DNA from: Grifola frondosa
Lineage: Eukaryota; Basidiomycota; Agaricomycetes; Polyporales; Grifolaceae
Assembly (NCBI GenBank): GCA_001683735.1
Contig: LUGG01000005.1
Location: forward strand, 1,488,001 to 1,552,000
Length of the DNA: 64,000 nt
Direction: 5' to 3'
Below are positions 9,138 to 21,637 of the stretch, in pieces (position 1 is the first letter of the stretch; each line of letters opens with the position of its first letter). The notes under the pieces are model-generated. The model ran no database searches and was not told the DNA's origin. It was given only the letters and a program-made list of their open reading frames with translations. The position numbers and the translations under genes were made by a program.

Positions 9138-10619
9138 CGTCATCATAAGGTATGCGATTCAACTATTGGTGAATGTTGCCTCAACTCATCCTCCTTCCAA
9201 GAGGACCCCAGACAATCTTTACCCAAATGAGAACGAGCTTAATTCTGTGCCATGGAATTGTACGGATCTCGGCCAATTCAACTATGGCGGTGGTACCACA
9301 AACATATTCCACGAAACTGAAGTTCCATCGTGGCATCCGTTTCTCAGTCAGATCTGGAATGGCACTTGTGATGAAGGTCAACTCACTCAGGAAGGCCTTG
9401 AAGATGCTGTTCGACATGGCAGGGTGAGATATTCTGGCTAAATGACTAATTTATCGTCACGATATGATCATTCATAAGTTTACAAGGATTTCTGGTCCGT
9501 GTATGCCGATAAAGTCGGATTCCTGCATAGCGTGAACGAAAAAGACATTTTTATCCGCACGTCGACCGAGACCAGGACGATGCAAGTTGCGGGTGGTTTA
9601 CTCACGGGCATGGATCCCGCCGTGGCTTCTCGCACTTTTCCTGTCACTACTCAGCCTTCTCCCGTGAGTCTGCATGACTCCTACACCAATCCATCACAAT
9701 GGCCTGAACCATTTTCATAGATCGATTCGATTCCTCCGAGCTATTCGTGCCCCAAGGCAGATAGCATACGCAATGCATTCCAGTCTGTACCGGCGTGGAC
9801 AGATCATCTTCAGCAAAATGCAGATCTCAAGGCGCGGCTGGATGCCACTCTCGGTACTGCTGGGCTGGCCGACTGGGCTTCTTGGTGTAAGTGTAACCTG
9901 ATAATGAGGCTAAATTGAGGCTAAAGATATTATCAGACGACCATTTCTTCGACACGTTCACTTCACGGACATGCAACGGCCATCCTCTCCCATGCAATTC
10001 CACTGACGCCTGCGTATCTGAAGCCGACGCAGCCAAGGTGTTTTCCATCGGCGATTTTGAATACAAGTCCGTCTTCTTTGTATTGATTCTTGCGCAATCC
10101 TGACTCGGAGTACAGTTACATCTGGAATGCTGCGGTGAATGCGACTACGTATACTCAGCTAACGTTCGGTAAACATCGGATTCTCGGAGTATTCGGTGTC
10201 GCTTATTGATTGTCTTTAATTGTACCCAGGCGTATTCTTCCAAGAGCTCGCGCAAAATTTCAAGCTCTTCCGCGCCGGTAGTGAATCATACAAGATGAGG
10301 TTCTACGTGGGCCACGACGGGTCGATGATCCGCCTAGCTTCACTGCTTGGCTTGGGCAATATTGCGCCATTGCGTTGGCCTGCATTGGGTTCTGAAATAA
10401 TCATGGAGGTTAGTTGTCTCTTCTGTTGAGAGATGTACGTACTGATCACATAGAACCTTGCAGGTCTGGCAGGCGGCGCACGACAAGACTAACTTTGTGC
10501 GCGTGATACACGAAGGGACTCCTGTTTCTAGTCTGGAATGGATACCTCTCGATGAATTCATTACAGCACTTGAGGCTCAGATACCACAAAACATCTTTGA
10601 GGTCTGCATGGGGATCTGA
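9132..10619 (+). pseudogene. Histidine acid phosphatase, 3' part of a split gene
   Basis: After the GTAATT duplication the gene resumes with the catalytic motif RHHKRTPDNLYP. RHxxRTP is the phosphate-binding signature of the histidine phosphatase superfamily. Exons follow with GT..AG introns starting at about 9150, 9424, 9664, 9888, 10068, 10168 and 10408. Later signatures are FLHSVNEKDIFIRTS, the cysteine-bearing NGHPLPCNST, and the second catalytic motif GHDGS near 10312. HD there supplies the proton donor. Glycosylation sites (NGT, NST, NAT) and paired cysteines fit a secreted protein. The last exon ends EVCMGI with stop at 10617-10619. No frame break is seen in this half, so the insertion is the only lesion. 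Without a start and signal peptide this half is not expected to give an active secreted enzyme. Confidence 0.87.
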
Positions 10620-10949
10620 AGGAGCAGCTGATTTAAAACGTTGCTTCTATGTTCCGGATGACAATAAATATGTAGACTAGGCGCGCAATCACAGTTTATC
10701 AGTTTCGATGCAAAATAGCTGTTGTTAAGTACTTATATTACGTTTATATACCTGTAACGTGTGTCAAAAATATCAGCAATCTAAACCGGCTCTCGGTGTT
10801 GACCACGACGCCCAGCGTCATTCAACCTCCTCACCCGTAACACTCTGGCTGGTCTGTTCAGTTGATTAGCTCTGGTTTCGTCTCATTGGCTAACGATCGG
10901 GAATTTTGCGGTGGTAACTTGTTCTTCCCCAAACCGTTCTCCTCGCAGG

Positions 10950-13900
10950 ATGCGATTGCTCTCGCTGTGGCTAGCAGTGTCGTGTGTGGTGCAGACATTG
11001 GCGCTGCACTCGTCCGAAGCTGGCGTCATTGACTGGCATAAATCTTTGGTCGGAGTACCGTTAACTGGCTCGCATTCCACCGCACCTCTATTCCACAGAA
11101 CTGGGGTGCCGAATGGGCCCACGCAGAGTGTCATCTTGGCTGCCACTGAAAACAACGTTCTTGCGGCGCTTAGTCCAGTAAACGGCTCACTAGGTATGTA
11201 CTCTGTGATGCGACCTTAGAGGCTTCTGAGTTGCGAACGCATTCAAGTGCAGTGTGGAGACATATATTTGAAGATCATGACCATGTTGTCGCTTTTCGCA
11301 AACATGAAGATGGTACGCGCGTCTTTCTTGTGGAATTTGGCTCATTTGCTGAAGATGTACAGTGGTCGCTGCGATGTCCGGACCCGGAGGTGCTACACTA
11401 CGAGTATTCGACGTCATGGCTGGTCATCTACTCTTGGAGAAACGACTACATACCCTGGAATCAGGTCGCCTATTTGAACCCAGCACCCTAGGGACTGCAA
11501 TAGAATTTGGCTCATCTACGTCGAAGAACGATATGTTTGTACTCACGAACGGTCATATTCTGCGTCGCATTGACGGCAGTACTGGCGAGATACGGTGGGG
11601 GTGGACTTCGCCAGATCAAACATCACTAGTGGTGTATTTCAGAATATTCGCTACCCCATCGACAGTATACCTCGTTGGGCTCACCAAGTCCTTTGCATCT
11701 TACACGCTCCACGTCACCACAATATCCTCCGACAGCGGGGAGCTTGTCGCAGACGCTGACTTCCCATCAAGCATTACAACTGGCCCCGATGATATCCTGC
11801 TTCTTCATAATGTAAATGACTCCCAAATAAATGCTCGCATTGTGTGGTCGGAGGACGGCTCCATCAAATCTTTTGCCTTGACTCCGGATCTCAAGGGCAA
11901 ATCTGCGGTCATCAAGGGAGCGGTATACACCAAAATCGAGGATGTAGGCCTTTCGGAGCATGGGCAGTTTGTTGCACTCAGGGACGATGGTTCCGGTCGT
12001 GTAATTAAATTGGGTAATGAGGGGCTCAAAGTTATCTGGGAATATGCTGATTCTGTACGTTTACCATCTGGTTTGTAAGAACCACTCTAACTTGTTATAT
12101 CAGGCAACCGCTTCGCACCACACTGCGTCTATATACTCTGGTGGTTTAGACGTCGATGGATGGCCTTACATAGCCCGCGTGTTTTGGTCACATTCTTTGA
12201 GGGTAAACTCGGAGTGTCTGCTGTGTAGAACTCAACTGATGATCGTAATATCAGAAAGCCTCCGCACATGTATTCGCAGCTCATTTGGCCGATGGAAAAG
12301 GACTTGTAGCTGGGTTTACATTCCCGTTCAACACTCATGAACACGGTATCATTAGCCATGTACGATTTTTTTTCGAGAGAATGGAACGTGCATACTAATG
12401 GATTTACAGGTCGCCGTAGATGCGGCGAATCCAGAGCCATATAAAGTACTTTCTCGACTGGTGTTGACGACCACCACAGGTGCGTTGCAGCTTTGGCAAC
12501 AAGACCAACTGCAATGGACGCGCGAAGAGGGCTTAGCGGATATCAAAGTAGCCGACTTTGTTGAGCTTCCTGAGCGGAAGGTTGTAGCGTCACATGTTGG
12601 GGAAGAGACCGAAACGTTTGGCGTCCGCATTGTGCGGCAATTATCCGATGCGAAGGTGTGGCGGTTCTTTCTCTTGGTAGAACATGGACTGATTGCCTGG
12701 TCTGTAGGATTTCCCTCAATACGTGATACATTTCGCTAAGCGCTTCGTCACCGGCTCCTACGCATCCGTGTCGTCTTCCGTCGCGCCCCGTTCGAATGCA
12801 TCAGACTTGCTCTCCCGCGACGCGTTCGGCTTTAGGAAGATCATCGTCGCAGCGACTTCTCACGGCAAGGTATATGGAATTGATTCAGCAAACGGCGCTA
12901 TCCTCTGGAACCGAGTATTCGGTCTCGGTTGGGCTGCGCAAGTTGGCGGACATATTATACCTGTGAAGTTGTTTGTCACGCGCACGGTCAACGATGGAGA
13001 TGTTCCGCAAGTGGTGTTGGTCACCCAACGAAAGGCCAATAACGTGAGTCTGTTTATTTGAGAGTGGTATTATGCTGACAGTTTGATAGGGTCTTGTGGA
13101 CACTGTACTGTTCCACATCAATGCTCTCAGCGGAGAAGAGGTTGCAGGAGCCTCTGCCTATGGAGATGTTCTGAAGGGTGATGATGTGATTTCCGGACCT
13201 CTAATCGAGGCTTACCTCTTGCGGTCTGGTTCTACCAAAATTGTCGTTCTTTTGGATGAGTTCCTTCAGGTGGGTCACCCGCGCATTTCTTCAGGCGCTC
13301 ACCAACGCGAGTCTATAGGTTCATCTCTACCCTGACACGTCGGAGAACACGGATGCATTTAAGAAGGTTTTGCCATCCTTACGCATGCCGCTCCGTACTG
13401 GACCTCCTGGTCAGCGACGCCTTACAGGTCATCAACTTTCTCCAGAAGTCGAGTTCACTGGCAGACACGTCGCGTATCCTATGTGGACACTTTCCTTCCC
13501 GGCAACGGAGGACATTCGAGCGGTGATACCGCGCCCATACGAGCCAGTCGCATCGCTTGGCAAGGTACTGGGAAACCGCACGACGTTATACAAATACCTC
13601 AACCCGAATTTGGTTGCAGTCATTACTGGCCCATCTGCTGCACTGCCTGCTTCACAGTCCGCGTCATGTGCGATATATTTGGTTGATGGTTCGAAGGGTA
13701 CCATTATCTACCATGCTGTGCTACCTTCAATGGGTGGTGCTTGCGACGTGAAGGCGGTATTGACTGAAAATTGGCTCGTGTATCACTATTACGATGACGA
13801 AACCACAGGCGTAGACCAAGCAAAAAGTTATCGTATCGTTTCTGTGGAATTATATGAAGGTTCGGGAGTGGATGACAAGACAAAGAGGTACTATTCGTTG

Positions 13901-14586
13901 TCATGATCCCGTTTAATTTATTGATCTTGCTTCGCAGTTCGGACATGAGCTCGCTATCGAACGAAACGGCGGATGTCACCATATTCGAGCAGTCCTATGT
14001 ATACCCACGCGACATTAGCACGCTATCCACGACGTCTACAACATATGGCATCTCGATGAAGGACATTATAGGTACTTGCGGCACACATCCTGCTTGTTGT
14101 GTTGCTAATTGGATGCACGATCCCAGTTGCCAATGAAAATTATCAAATACAATCCTTCCCCCGGCGGTTCCTCGATCCTCGCAGACCAAAACAAAAGCCA
14201 ACGAACCAAGAGATGGAAGAATGGCTGATCCAATACGATCCTGTAATTCCTGACGATCCCAAGAGAATTTTATCGCACAGTTACCAGGTGAGCATCGTCA
14301 TCAGAATATACAAACGCAATATCTATCCTGACAAATATGATGTTAGGTTGCACGAACACAGCACATAATCACGTCGCCTGCGCTGCTGGAGTCAACGTCC
14401 CTTGTGTTCGCTTATGGCCTCGATCTCTTCTCTACGCGGGTCGCGCCTTCGAACACGTTTGACGTACTCAATGAAAACTTCAACAAGGCGCAGTTGGTAT
14501 TCACCGTAGCTGGTCTAGCGCTGGCTATCGTCGTTGCGAAACCTATGGTTCGGAGGAAGAGACTGCGCGAGAGGTGGTATAATTGA
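10950..14586 (+). CDS. EMC1: ER membrane protein complex subunit 1 (EMC1)
   Basis: EMC1 is the large lumenal subunit of the ER membrane protein complex, which inserts tail-anchored and multi-pass membrane proteins. The start MRLLSLWLAVSCVVQTLALH is a signal peptide. The body is a PQQ-like beta-propeller (WRHIFEDHDHVVAFR, DGSTGEIRWGW, IDSANGAILWNRVFG near 12,880). The C-terminal DUF1620 region includes YPMWTLSFP, QSYVYPRDISTLSTT, GISMKDII, FPRRFLDPRRPK and YDPVIPDDPK. The protein ends in one transmembrane helix (LVFTVAGLALAIVVAKPMV) and a basic cytosolic tail RRKRLRERWYN. About eleven short introns join in frame, for example 11,194-11,254 and 13,030-13,089. No frame break was found, so it looks functional. 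It lies 330 bases downstream of the phosphatase, on the same strand. Confidence 0.95.
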
Positions 14587-15104
14587 TTGAGAGATTTCGG
14601 TGTATACGTTAATTTGCAATCATAGTGACTATCTATTCATTGACCTGTCGTCAGGACCGCCTCAGAGAGAGGCATAAGCTGAGCGCCCAACTTATAAACT
14701 TACCGAATCCAAGGAAAACATTTCAGACATTGGATGGTCACCGATGTCTTAATATCAATTCCAAAAAACTGTAGAGCCTCTGGCGGTGTCAGGCTCCCAG
14801 CCATCTACACAGAATGGGATAATAACTAGTCATCGCTACCGCACTTGAGTTTCCTCGGTATGCCTGTTCATCAATGTTTCTTATTGGGTTTATTATGATT
14901 GCTCACGAATGATCAAGTCAAACAAACCTATCGAGGTTGTCGAAGGCTTGAAGCTAGAGTCGATGAGCGCCTGCGGCATACTCAATTAAATTTCAGTATC
15001 ATCATGGTGTTTCATCCCAAAATTTGTATATAAAACCAGTCAGCGGAAGGAGGCAAGCTCGCAAGCTCCTCCCCGCTTGTTACTTACCGTGATCCTGTCT
15101 ACCG
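14587..15104. other. Intergenic, EMC1 terminator side
   Basis: This is AT-rich sequence with no open exon or RNA gene that I can support. It probably holds the EMC1 3' UTR and the promoter of the next gene. Confidence 0.4.
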
Positions 15105-15885
15105 CAGATGCTTTACACAGAGCCATCAATTACATCGAGGAACCTTCTCGAGGGCCTGTACCAGTATTTGGAGATATCCGGGACACTTCTATGACGTGAG
15201 AATTGTTGTATTTAGTATCGACATTTGGGTTCTGATCTCATCTGCAGCAGGCCTACGATTTTCCCAAAGCAAAGGAAGAGGACCTTACGGGGGTACGCAT
15301 AGCAATGGGTTACAGCGCTAGAACACCATCACGAGTCAGCGCCAACGCTCGTTGCCCTATTTTGCGGACTATTCAAATTTGACCTACCGTACTAGCTGGG
15401 AAGAAATTTTCCACCATTATCCGCTATTTAGTCCAGAATTTGACGTATCTACAATCGTTGCCGAACATGCGCGTTTTCTAAGGGACTCCATCTTATGGAG
15501 GAGTATCTCACGTCCTCTGCCGGTACTAGATGCCAGGTTGGGTTACAGGAAAGTTGTCAGCCCAAACGACGTGCAACCCTACGACGGGGAGAAATGTGCT
15601 CTCTCATCGACGCTTTTGTGGACCCTCTCAATAAACAGGTATGTTTGTTCATCACTTTGCCATAAGGCTTCACTGGTACTACAATTCATGCAAGAAATCA
15701 GGTATCTGGAGCCCCCTAAAGTCCGGGCATCTGGGCTTACAGAGGACGGGCTGAAGCACATTTCGGCTGTTGGTACGCTAATGATCAACCTTAGTGAGTA
15801 TGACTCACAATGTCACGTCCATTTCCATTTACGTTTCTCATTCTCACCATGCTTCATAGACCAAAGACATCAAGCTATACTCTAG
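15105..15885 (+). CDS. Hypothetical protein
   Basis: An exon near 15,105-15,192 reads DALHRAINYIEEPSRGPV and ends at a GTGAGA donor. A longer open frame from 15,352 reads LPYFADYSNLTYRTSWEEIF and then SISRPLPVLDARLGY. An intron (about 15,640-15,700, GTATGT..CAG) joins it to YLEPPKVRASGLTEDGLKHI. The codon pattern and the in-frame intron argue for a real gene. I do not recognise the family. The true start and the last exons are not clear. It sits between EMC1 and MsrA on the same strand. Confidence 0.45.
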
Positions 15886-16328
15886 TCCCCAGCTTTGTTA
15901 GGAACATCCTAGCTACGTCTTCGCGCTGCCGAACCCTGCGCGTGCGTTAAAGAACTCTCCATATTTCGTAAGTTCCATATAACCTTCAGCTTCATAAGTA
16001 CTGGCAATCTGCTCCGAAATAGTAGTCCTCTCCTGCCAGTGCGCTCATGTTACTCTCATGCATTCCCACATTCCTACCGACTCTCCCTGAGTCGGGCTTT
16101 TGGTCTCCTTTCGCATCTCATGGCCTTGCCCACATTTGCCGGAACATTATAAGTTTTTGACAGCCCTCATCATCCGTATACTTATGCTACTTAGTAAACG
16201 ACACCTTTATTTTTCTCTATCAATTTGTCTGTTCGCTTTGCGATATCACGTGCGTTCGCGCGATTATGACGTATATTTGCAACGCAACGCCGATCGTTAC
16301 AGCTTACACTCGCAGATTGTGAATATAA
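15886..16328. other. Intergenic, MsrA promoter region
   Basis: Only short unconvincing frames are present. There are pyrimidine-rich tracts and a TATA-like TGAATATAAAT just before 16,329, which would suit the MsrA promoter. Confidence 0.35.
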
Positions 16329-17187
16329 ATGTTGAACCGTTTGAACCGCCTTGTCGCGTCTATCTTTTCGTCGTCTGCACACTCCTCAGCTATTCAAAAC
16401 ATACGCGGTGCAAACATTACAACTATGTCGGGTTTGTATGGCTGAGATCACGACAGAGAGACATGTCAGACTCATCCACTTGTGCACTGTACAGGCCAAA
16501 CTGAAGTTGCAACGTTTGCGGCGGGTTGTTTCTGGGGTGTGGAACACATCTTCCTGAAGTACTACCCCATCGCGGAAAAGAAAGGCATCCTGAAGACTGC
16601 AGTTGGTTACACCGGCGGGAAGCCCGAAGCGACGAACCCCGACTACAAGACTGTTTGCACGGATACTACGGATCATGCGGAGGCTTTGAGAATCGAGTTC
16701 GACCCCAGCATTGTGAAGTATGAAGAACTCGTCGGTACGTACCACCGCTTCTTCGTCTTGCCTTGTAAATCTGAGTGGTCTGTCCGCCTATTCCAGAGTT
16801 CTTCTACCGGACACATGACCCTACTACCCTCAACTCGCAGGGAAAGGACACTGGAAGACGTACGTTCCAGTCTTATCCTCTGTTCAACTTGAATTTCATG
16901 CATTCTACTAGAATACCGCTCGGCTATCTTCTATCACTCTCCCGAGCAGCTCGAGATTGCGAAGCGTGTCACCGATGAAGTCCAGAAGAAGCATTTCGAC
17001 CCCATTGGTATGTCCTTCCCCAGTGCTGTCTGGAAGAGTTATTAACCGGTAAATCTCAGGCAAGAAAATCGCGACGGAGATCGCTGCAGCTGGTCCTTGG
17101 TGGGATGCCGAGGATTACCATCAAGAGTATCTGCATAAGAACCCGTCAGGATATCACGCCCAACCCATCGCCTCCACTGGTAGGTGA
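16329..17187 (+). CDS. msrA: Peptide methionine sulfoxide reductase MsrA
   Basis: MsrA reduces methionine-S-sulfoxide in proteins and free methionine, using thioredoxin. The active site GCFWG, with its catalytic cysteine, follows EVATFAA. Conserved [26 protein letters not shown] and EDYHQEYL are all present. Five exons join in frame. Introns lie at 16,432-16,494, about 16,734-16,797, about 16,860-16,911, about 17,008-17,059, with good GT..AG ends. Two in-frame starts exist. Met at 16,329 gives [20 protein letters not shown], a basic, hydroxylated leader like a mitochondrial presequence. Met at 16,425 gives a cytosolic form and lies only 7 bases before the first intron. The expected C-terminus GY.CPTHRLHW is out of frame by one base, so the frame as written ends [12 protein letters not shown] and lacks the resolving cysteine. 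This may be a sequence error. Confidence 0.9.
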
Positions 17188-17597
17188 TCACGATGCAACT
17201 GCAACACGTTGATACCTCGACTATGGGACAGTAGTTATGTATGATTTTCATGGACATGTACTTCATAAGGTGTTCCTATGATGCGTGCGTTTCTGTATGG
17301 AATAAAATAGTCATTATGAAAAGGCGGCCCGGAAAAGGTTCGATGTTTCGCAGAATGCCCTATTCAACGTAAGTAGACATCCTAGATGAGATCAAAGACG
17401 ATAGCCTGTTGTACACGACAATTGCAGATGATACACAGATACAAACACAGATTACGATTAGAAACGGAGCCAAGAATCGAGAAACCAGGCGGAGACCAAG
17501 AAGAGGTATATGGAATGGACGACATAGACACAGCATGAGGGGAATGAGTTTCCAAAACAAATTTTAACCACCTTTTTGACTCAGCACCTTCTACCAC
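17188..17597. other. Intergenic between convergent genes
   Basis: This is the shared 3' region of MsrA (plus) and the F-box gene (minus). AATAAAA near 17,301 may be a polyadenylation signal for MsrA. No gene is seen. Confidence 0.4.
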
Positions 17598-19220
17598 CTA
17601 CAGGAACTCCATGGGGCTGCGCCACTCCGCCTCTTCACATCCATAACACTCTAGCCAATCTCTTGCATGGTATTGCGTCCGGCCCTTCGGCCATTCCTCA
17701 AGTTCCACCCTCCCTCGCGAGCGCGTAACGGTGTAGTAATCTTTGTCAACATGCACCACTCGCACCATCGGGAAACCTTGCTCGACCACCGCCGCAACAT
17801 CTTCGATGTGGAACTGATTGAGCTCGATGTAGCGGAGGGAAGGCGGTAATCCAGAACGCAATTGCTATGGATAATGATATATCAAATCCTGGAGATCGTT
17901 GCTGCATGCAGTCTACTCACCGATACGAACTCCATGGTGCTGACACCCGGCACTGCCTGCAGAGAGAGCGCCTGCACACCCCGTGGGACCAGCCACATGG
18001 CCACTGCCGCGGCGACATCCTTTGGCAGCGTCGCGGACAGATTGCGTAAGTTGGTAAGGGAGGGCAACACACCCCATACGGTGGCGTCGTACCCCAGTCG
18101 GCGCTGCGCCCAATCTGCACTGGGGACGGTCAGATGCAGAGTGCGGAGAGCATTCCTGTCTCGCAAGAACTGTGCGATCGCGGGGAATAGGTCGAGATCG
18201 TTCATGCGGTACCCGAGAATGGAGAACGCAAAGTGGCGCAGGAATGGCAGCGCGGTGGGATATTCGCGGAATTGGGAGGACGCGGTGCATTCGAGCATGC
18301 ACTGCAGCCGCAGCGACTCGAGCTGATGGCCGTTCTCGAAGATGTCCGCGAATGCGCGCGAGTCCGGCGGCAGCATGCCCTTGAAGTCGAGGTGCGTCAG
18401 GTTGCGGATGGAGATCGCGTCCGAGGGAAACGTCCAGTTCGGGTTGTGTAGGAATAGCGATCGGATGGAGGTCTTGTTCTGCACCAGGAACTCGTACAGC
18501 TTCGTCGGGTTCCCACCGTTTGACTCGTATGAGAACTGCATGATATGTTTGAAACTTGGAAATCGCAGCTCCCCAGTCCCGTCGGAGGGCCTATCGGCAC
18601 ACGTCGTCAGGATGGACAGCAATGCGCGGGAAAAGACTCACATCAGCGACAACCCGGACAATCGATGGTTGAGCGTCTCCAAGATACGCAGGAACGCATA
18701 CATGTCCTTCCATCGCATCGAGCAATGTACATTCTTGAGATTGGTCATCTTCGGCAGTGCGTTCGATAGCATGCCTATCGCAGCGACGTTAGGAGGTGCG
18801 CATCACGACAACTCACAGTACGAGTCGACATCGAACCTGTTTGGAACGTGATCGGAAACGCCTCTCGCCCTGGCCCAAATATTCGCAGTGTCTTGACATG
18901 GCTACCGAAGTTGGGGTCGACGATGATGCGCGTCAGAATGTCTGCGCTGCGTTGCGACTGAAACTTATCCGAGCCTGTGAATGGTAGTGTAGGGAGCCGA
19001 TCAGCTTCATCAACGACGCCGTTCCTTGACGACGTGACATACCGAGATGGAGGTCGACTGTTTGAAAAAGAAGCTGGCTTGCGATGCGTGACAAAACGTG
19101 CGGAACTAAAAGTAGAGACTTGAGATCGCGAGGAGGAAGCCATAAAGCTATTTCGCGCCAGATTTCTGTCGAGAATCCAGGGGTTGTGTGTGGCTGGATT
19201 AGTGGCTGGGAAGAAGGCAT
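17598..19220 (-). CDS. F-box / leucine-rich protein
   Basis: F-box proteins link substrates to SCF ubiquitin ligases, and Agaricomycetes carry hundreds of rapidly evolving members. Translation from Met at 19,220 reads MPSSQPLIQPHTTPGF and then the F-box core STEIWREIALWLPPRDLKSL. This is followed by irregular leucine-rich strands (LRIFGPGREAFPI, NLTHLDFKGMLPP, LRHFAFSILGYRMNDL, TNLRNLSATLPK, LRYIELNQFHIEDV). It ends at the stop 17,598-17,600 after EWRSPMEFL. Introns near 19,020-19,110, 18,780-18,840, 18,610-18,660 and 17,865-17,920 are needed. A Met at 19,295 is an alternative start. The substrate is unknown. Confidence 0.78.
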
Positions 19221-20668
19221 CGCGAGTGACTGTTGAAGACAAGAGCAAGCAGGCCTAAGGTGGACACTCCTGATTCTGATGACATGCTGAACCATTAGCG
19301 ACTTGGCTTCTGGGTGCTCAGGCTCAAGCTCAAGGATAGCCTGGATGTCTGCCCAAACATGTGTCAGATCGTAAATGAGGATTGGAATACGTCTAGAACA
19401 GAACGCGGCCTAGACCGCAGCCGACCTTGGTGTGCGCCAACATGCAACCCAGCCGCCAATCTAGCCTTGGCCCGCATCAAGCGAGCTTTGGCGGCATTTG
19501 CGGGAGACAATTTGTATATCAGTAAACAAGACTGAACCGCATTTTCTATGAGCGTTCTCGAGCTACCGCATGGAGTAAATCCAGAAGTGAGATGGAGTAT
19601 GAGGAATGGAAGCAGAATGTGTACCGCTCAGGTTGCAGCTGTCCCATGGCGTATATGAGAACATCTGCTTTTTGCTCGTCAGTGAGGTGTGAAGTCACGT
19701 CGCGAATGCTAGCATCGAGTATTTTCGGATTGAAGACATTCATGTGGGAGGAACGAGCCCGAAGCGATGTAGGCGAGGTCAGAATGAGATGGGTGATCTT
19801 GCACACGAGGTGTCCTTGAAAAGCAGACTCTAGTAAGAAAAGTTTGATCCACGTAATGTCACGATTGTGGGGGCGCGTTATGTTTTCGGAACTACAGGTG
19901 CCTGTCGGGGCGCGGGGTCGAACAAACTTGGAATCTGCACGCAGATTGATCGCTATGCCGCCTGTTAGCTAGAAGATTCGCCCAAGACCACGTAGCACGT
20001 TGTAATGCGGGTGATGCAGTCTGGAGGCCTGGTCGGGGTCGGGGTCGGGTTCAGCTCTCGCACGTAGTACAATTATGGCCAACTTCCTTCAAATCAGTCA
20101 TCCCACGTGACAGCCCCCTTTGCAGTAATCTCTGTCCCACAATTTGCTGCTCGATCGTCGCGGATCGTGCATACTCATCGAAGATTAGGACATGAAGTTC
20201 AGGCAACAAACGTTCGTTGCTCGTGGCCAGATACATAGGTTGAATATCCAGGTCCACTTGCATACGATGGAAGCTCATATATCTCAGAACGTCGGCACAG
20301 GACACGGAGTTGAGAATCGCGGGGCACAGAAAGCGGATGAAGCAGCAACACCGAAGTTGATGTGTACCAGAATCTTGCTTTGAGTAAGTATCGCAAGAGG
20401 AGACACGTCGCAACACCACGAGGAGATTTATGAGATAGTGTTCGCATCGAACAGGCTCAGGCGCAGCAGCGGAGACGATGATTCAAAATTTTACTATTGA
20501 GGAACGACAAGGACGCAGGCAGAGTACACCAACTTTCATTGACATGTAACAGTGATATGTCGAGGTGCCACCGATTGTCTATCACCACGACTAGAAAACT
20601 TTCACGATGAGGAGTAGGCACATGCATTAAAGTGGCATACTCACCTCTACCCAACGATGCAGGAGTGT
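19221..20668. other. Region with only weak coding signs
   Basis: Two minus-strand open stretches stand out: 19,546-19,806 (contains SHLTDEQKADVLIYAMGQLQ) and 20,051-20,447 (contains LLPELHVLIFDEYARSATIE, which looks like the end of a leucine-rich F-box-type protein). Neither has a convincing start or domain. They may be remnants of another F-box gene. No RNA gene or repeat is seen. Confidence 0.3.
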
Positions 20669-21281
20669 CTACTTCAGCTTTGCAAAGAGTTTTGGCGCAA
20701 CACAACCCTGAGGGAATGTTAGGCATTGAACCAGAACATAAATTTAACGACATACGTTCACGCAATGCATCAAGCTAAAAAAAAGGACTTCGTCAGTTAT
20801 TATGGAAATGATGTAGAAACGAATACGTACTGGTCTGAATGATAACGTAGGTTCATTGTGTGGTTAGCACAGGTAATACAGCCTGTAGAAAGCTTTAAAA
20901 ACACGTACAGCTATAAAGAAAATGATCAGTACATGATGAGCGAAGAGATGCAGGTTACTCACAATTCCTCAACGCAGTCCTCACCCTTGAATCCCTCGCC
21001 AGCATTGACCTTCTCCTCGCAGTGTTGGAAGTGCTTCAACAAAGGAGCACACTTCGCGCTCTGCTCACATTCATCGACGATCGCCGGCATGACCTGTGCC
21101 GTCAGCAATATTGTTAACTTGCATGGACCACACAAACATGAGGCGGACGACGTACATCCTCAGGCTCCTCTTCCTCGGCCTCTTCCTCCTGGGGTGTCTC
21201 TTCCTCCTTCACCTCCTTCTCCTCGGGTGCATCGGCATGCGCGACCGGGAGGAATGACGACAAAAACGACGAGAGACTCAT
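20669..21281 (-). CDS. QCR6: Ubiquinol-cytochrome c reductase hinge protein (complex III)
   Basis: QCR6 is the acidic hinge subunit of mitochondrial complex III that helps cytochrome c dock on cytochrome c1. The protein starts MSLSSFLSSFLPVAHADAP and runs into an acidic tract (EEKEVKEEETPQEEEAEEEE). The conserved core KCAPLLKHFQHCEEKV, GEDCVEE and the ending MHCVNGCVAPKLFAKLK carry the CX9C-type paired cysteines. Introns lie at about 21,092-21,154, about 20,780-20,960 and about 20,709-20,757. The long middle intron leaves the protein two residues short of the family pattern between CVEE and MHC. A 6-base microexon (CTGTAC on the minus strand, after a TATAG acceptor near 20,915) would restore the length. 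Stop is at 20,669-20,671. Confidence 0.88.
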
Positions 21282-21565
21282 AAGTGAAATGCACTCAAGT
21301 TGGACAGAGGCACGGCGACGAACGGAAGGCTCGTTAGCTCCGAATCGGCAGGTGCCGAACCTGTGGCTGCCCGACACCGTTCCCTGGGCTTCAATGCAAA
21401 GAAGTTCTGAGCGCAGGTATATTCTATTCGGGTTATTCAAATTTTGACCAGATTGACTACAAGTACAAGTACCTTCAAGTGCATTTGTAGGAAAATCGAG
21501 AGATCAATTTCTGTGCGCTTTTGAAATAACGCAGCTGTTAATAATATCCACGATCACATTGTGGA

Positions 21566-21637
21566 GGCTCTATAGCTCAGTGGTAGAGCACACGATTGCA
21601 GATCGTGTTGTCCCGTGTTCGAACCACGGTGGGGCCT
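21566..21637 (+). tRNA. tRNA-Cys (GCA)
   Basis: A full cloverleaf is visible. The acceptor is GGCTCTA paired with TGGGGCC, the D-arm has AGCTCAGTGGTAGAGC, and the anticodon arm is CGATTGCAGATCG with anticodon GCA. The T-arm is CCGTGTTCGAACCACGG. There is no intron, and CCA is not encoded, as expected in a eukaryote. Boxes A and B are intact. Confidence 0.93.

Noticed and set aside
20457..20765. Minus-strand 102-residue protein
   Set aside because: Most of it is the reading-through of the QCR6 last intron and exon in another frame. The QCR6 splice model explains the region better.
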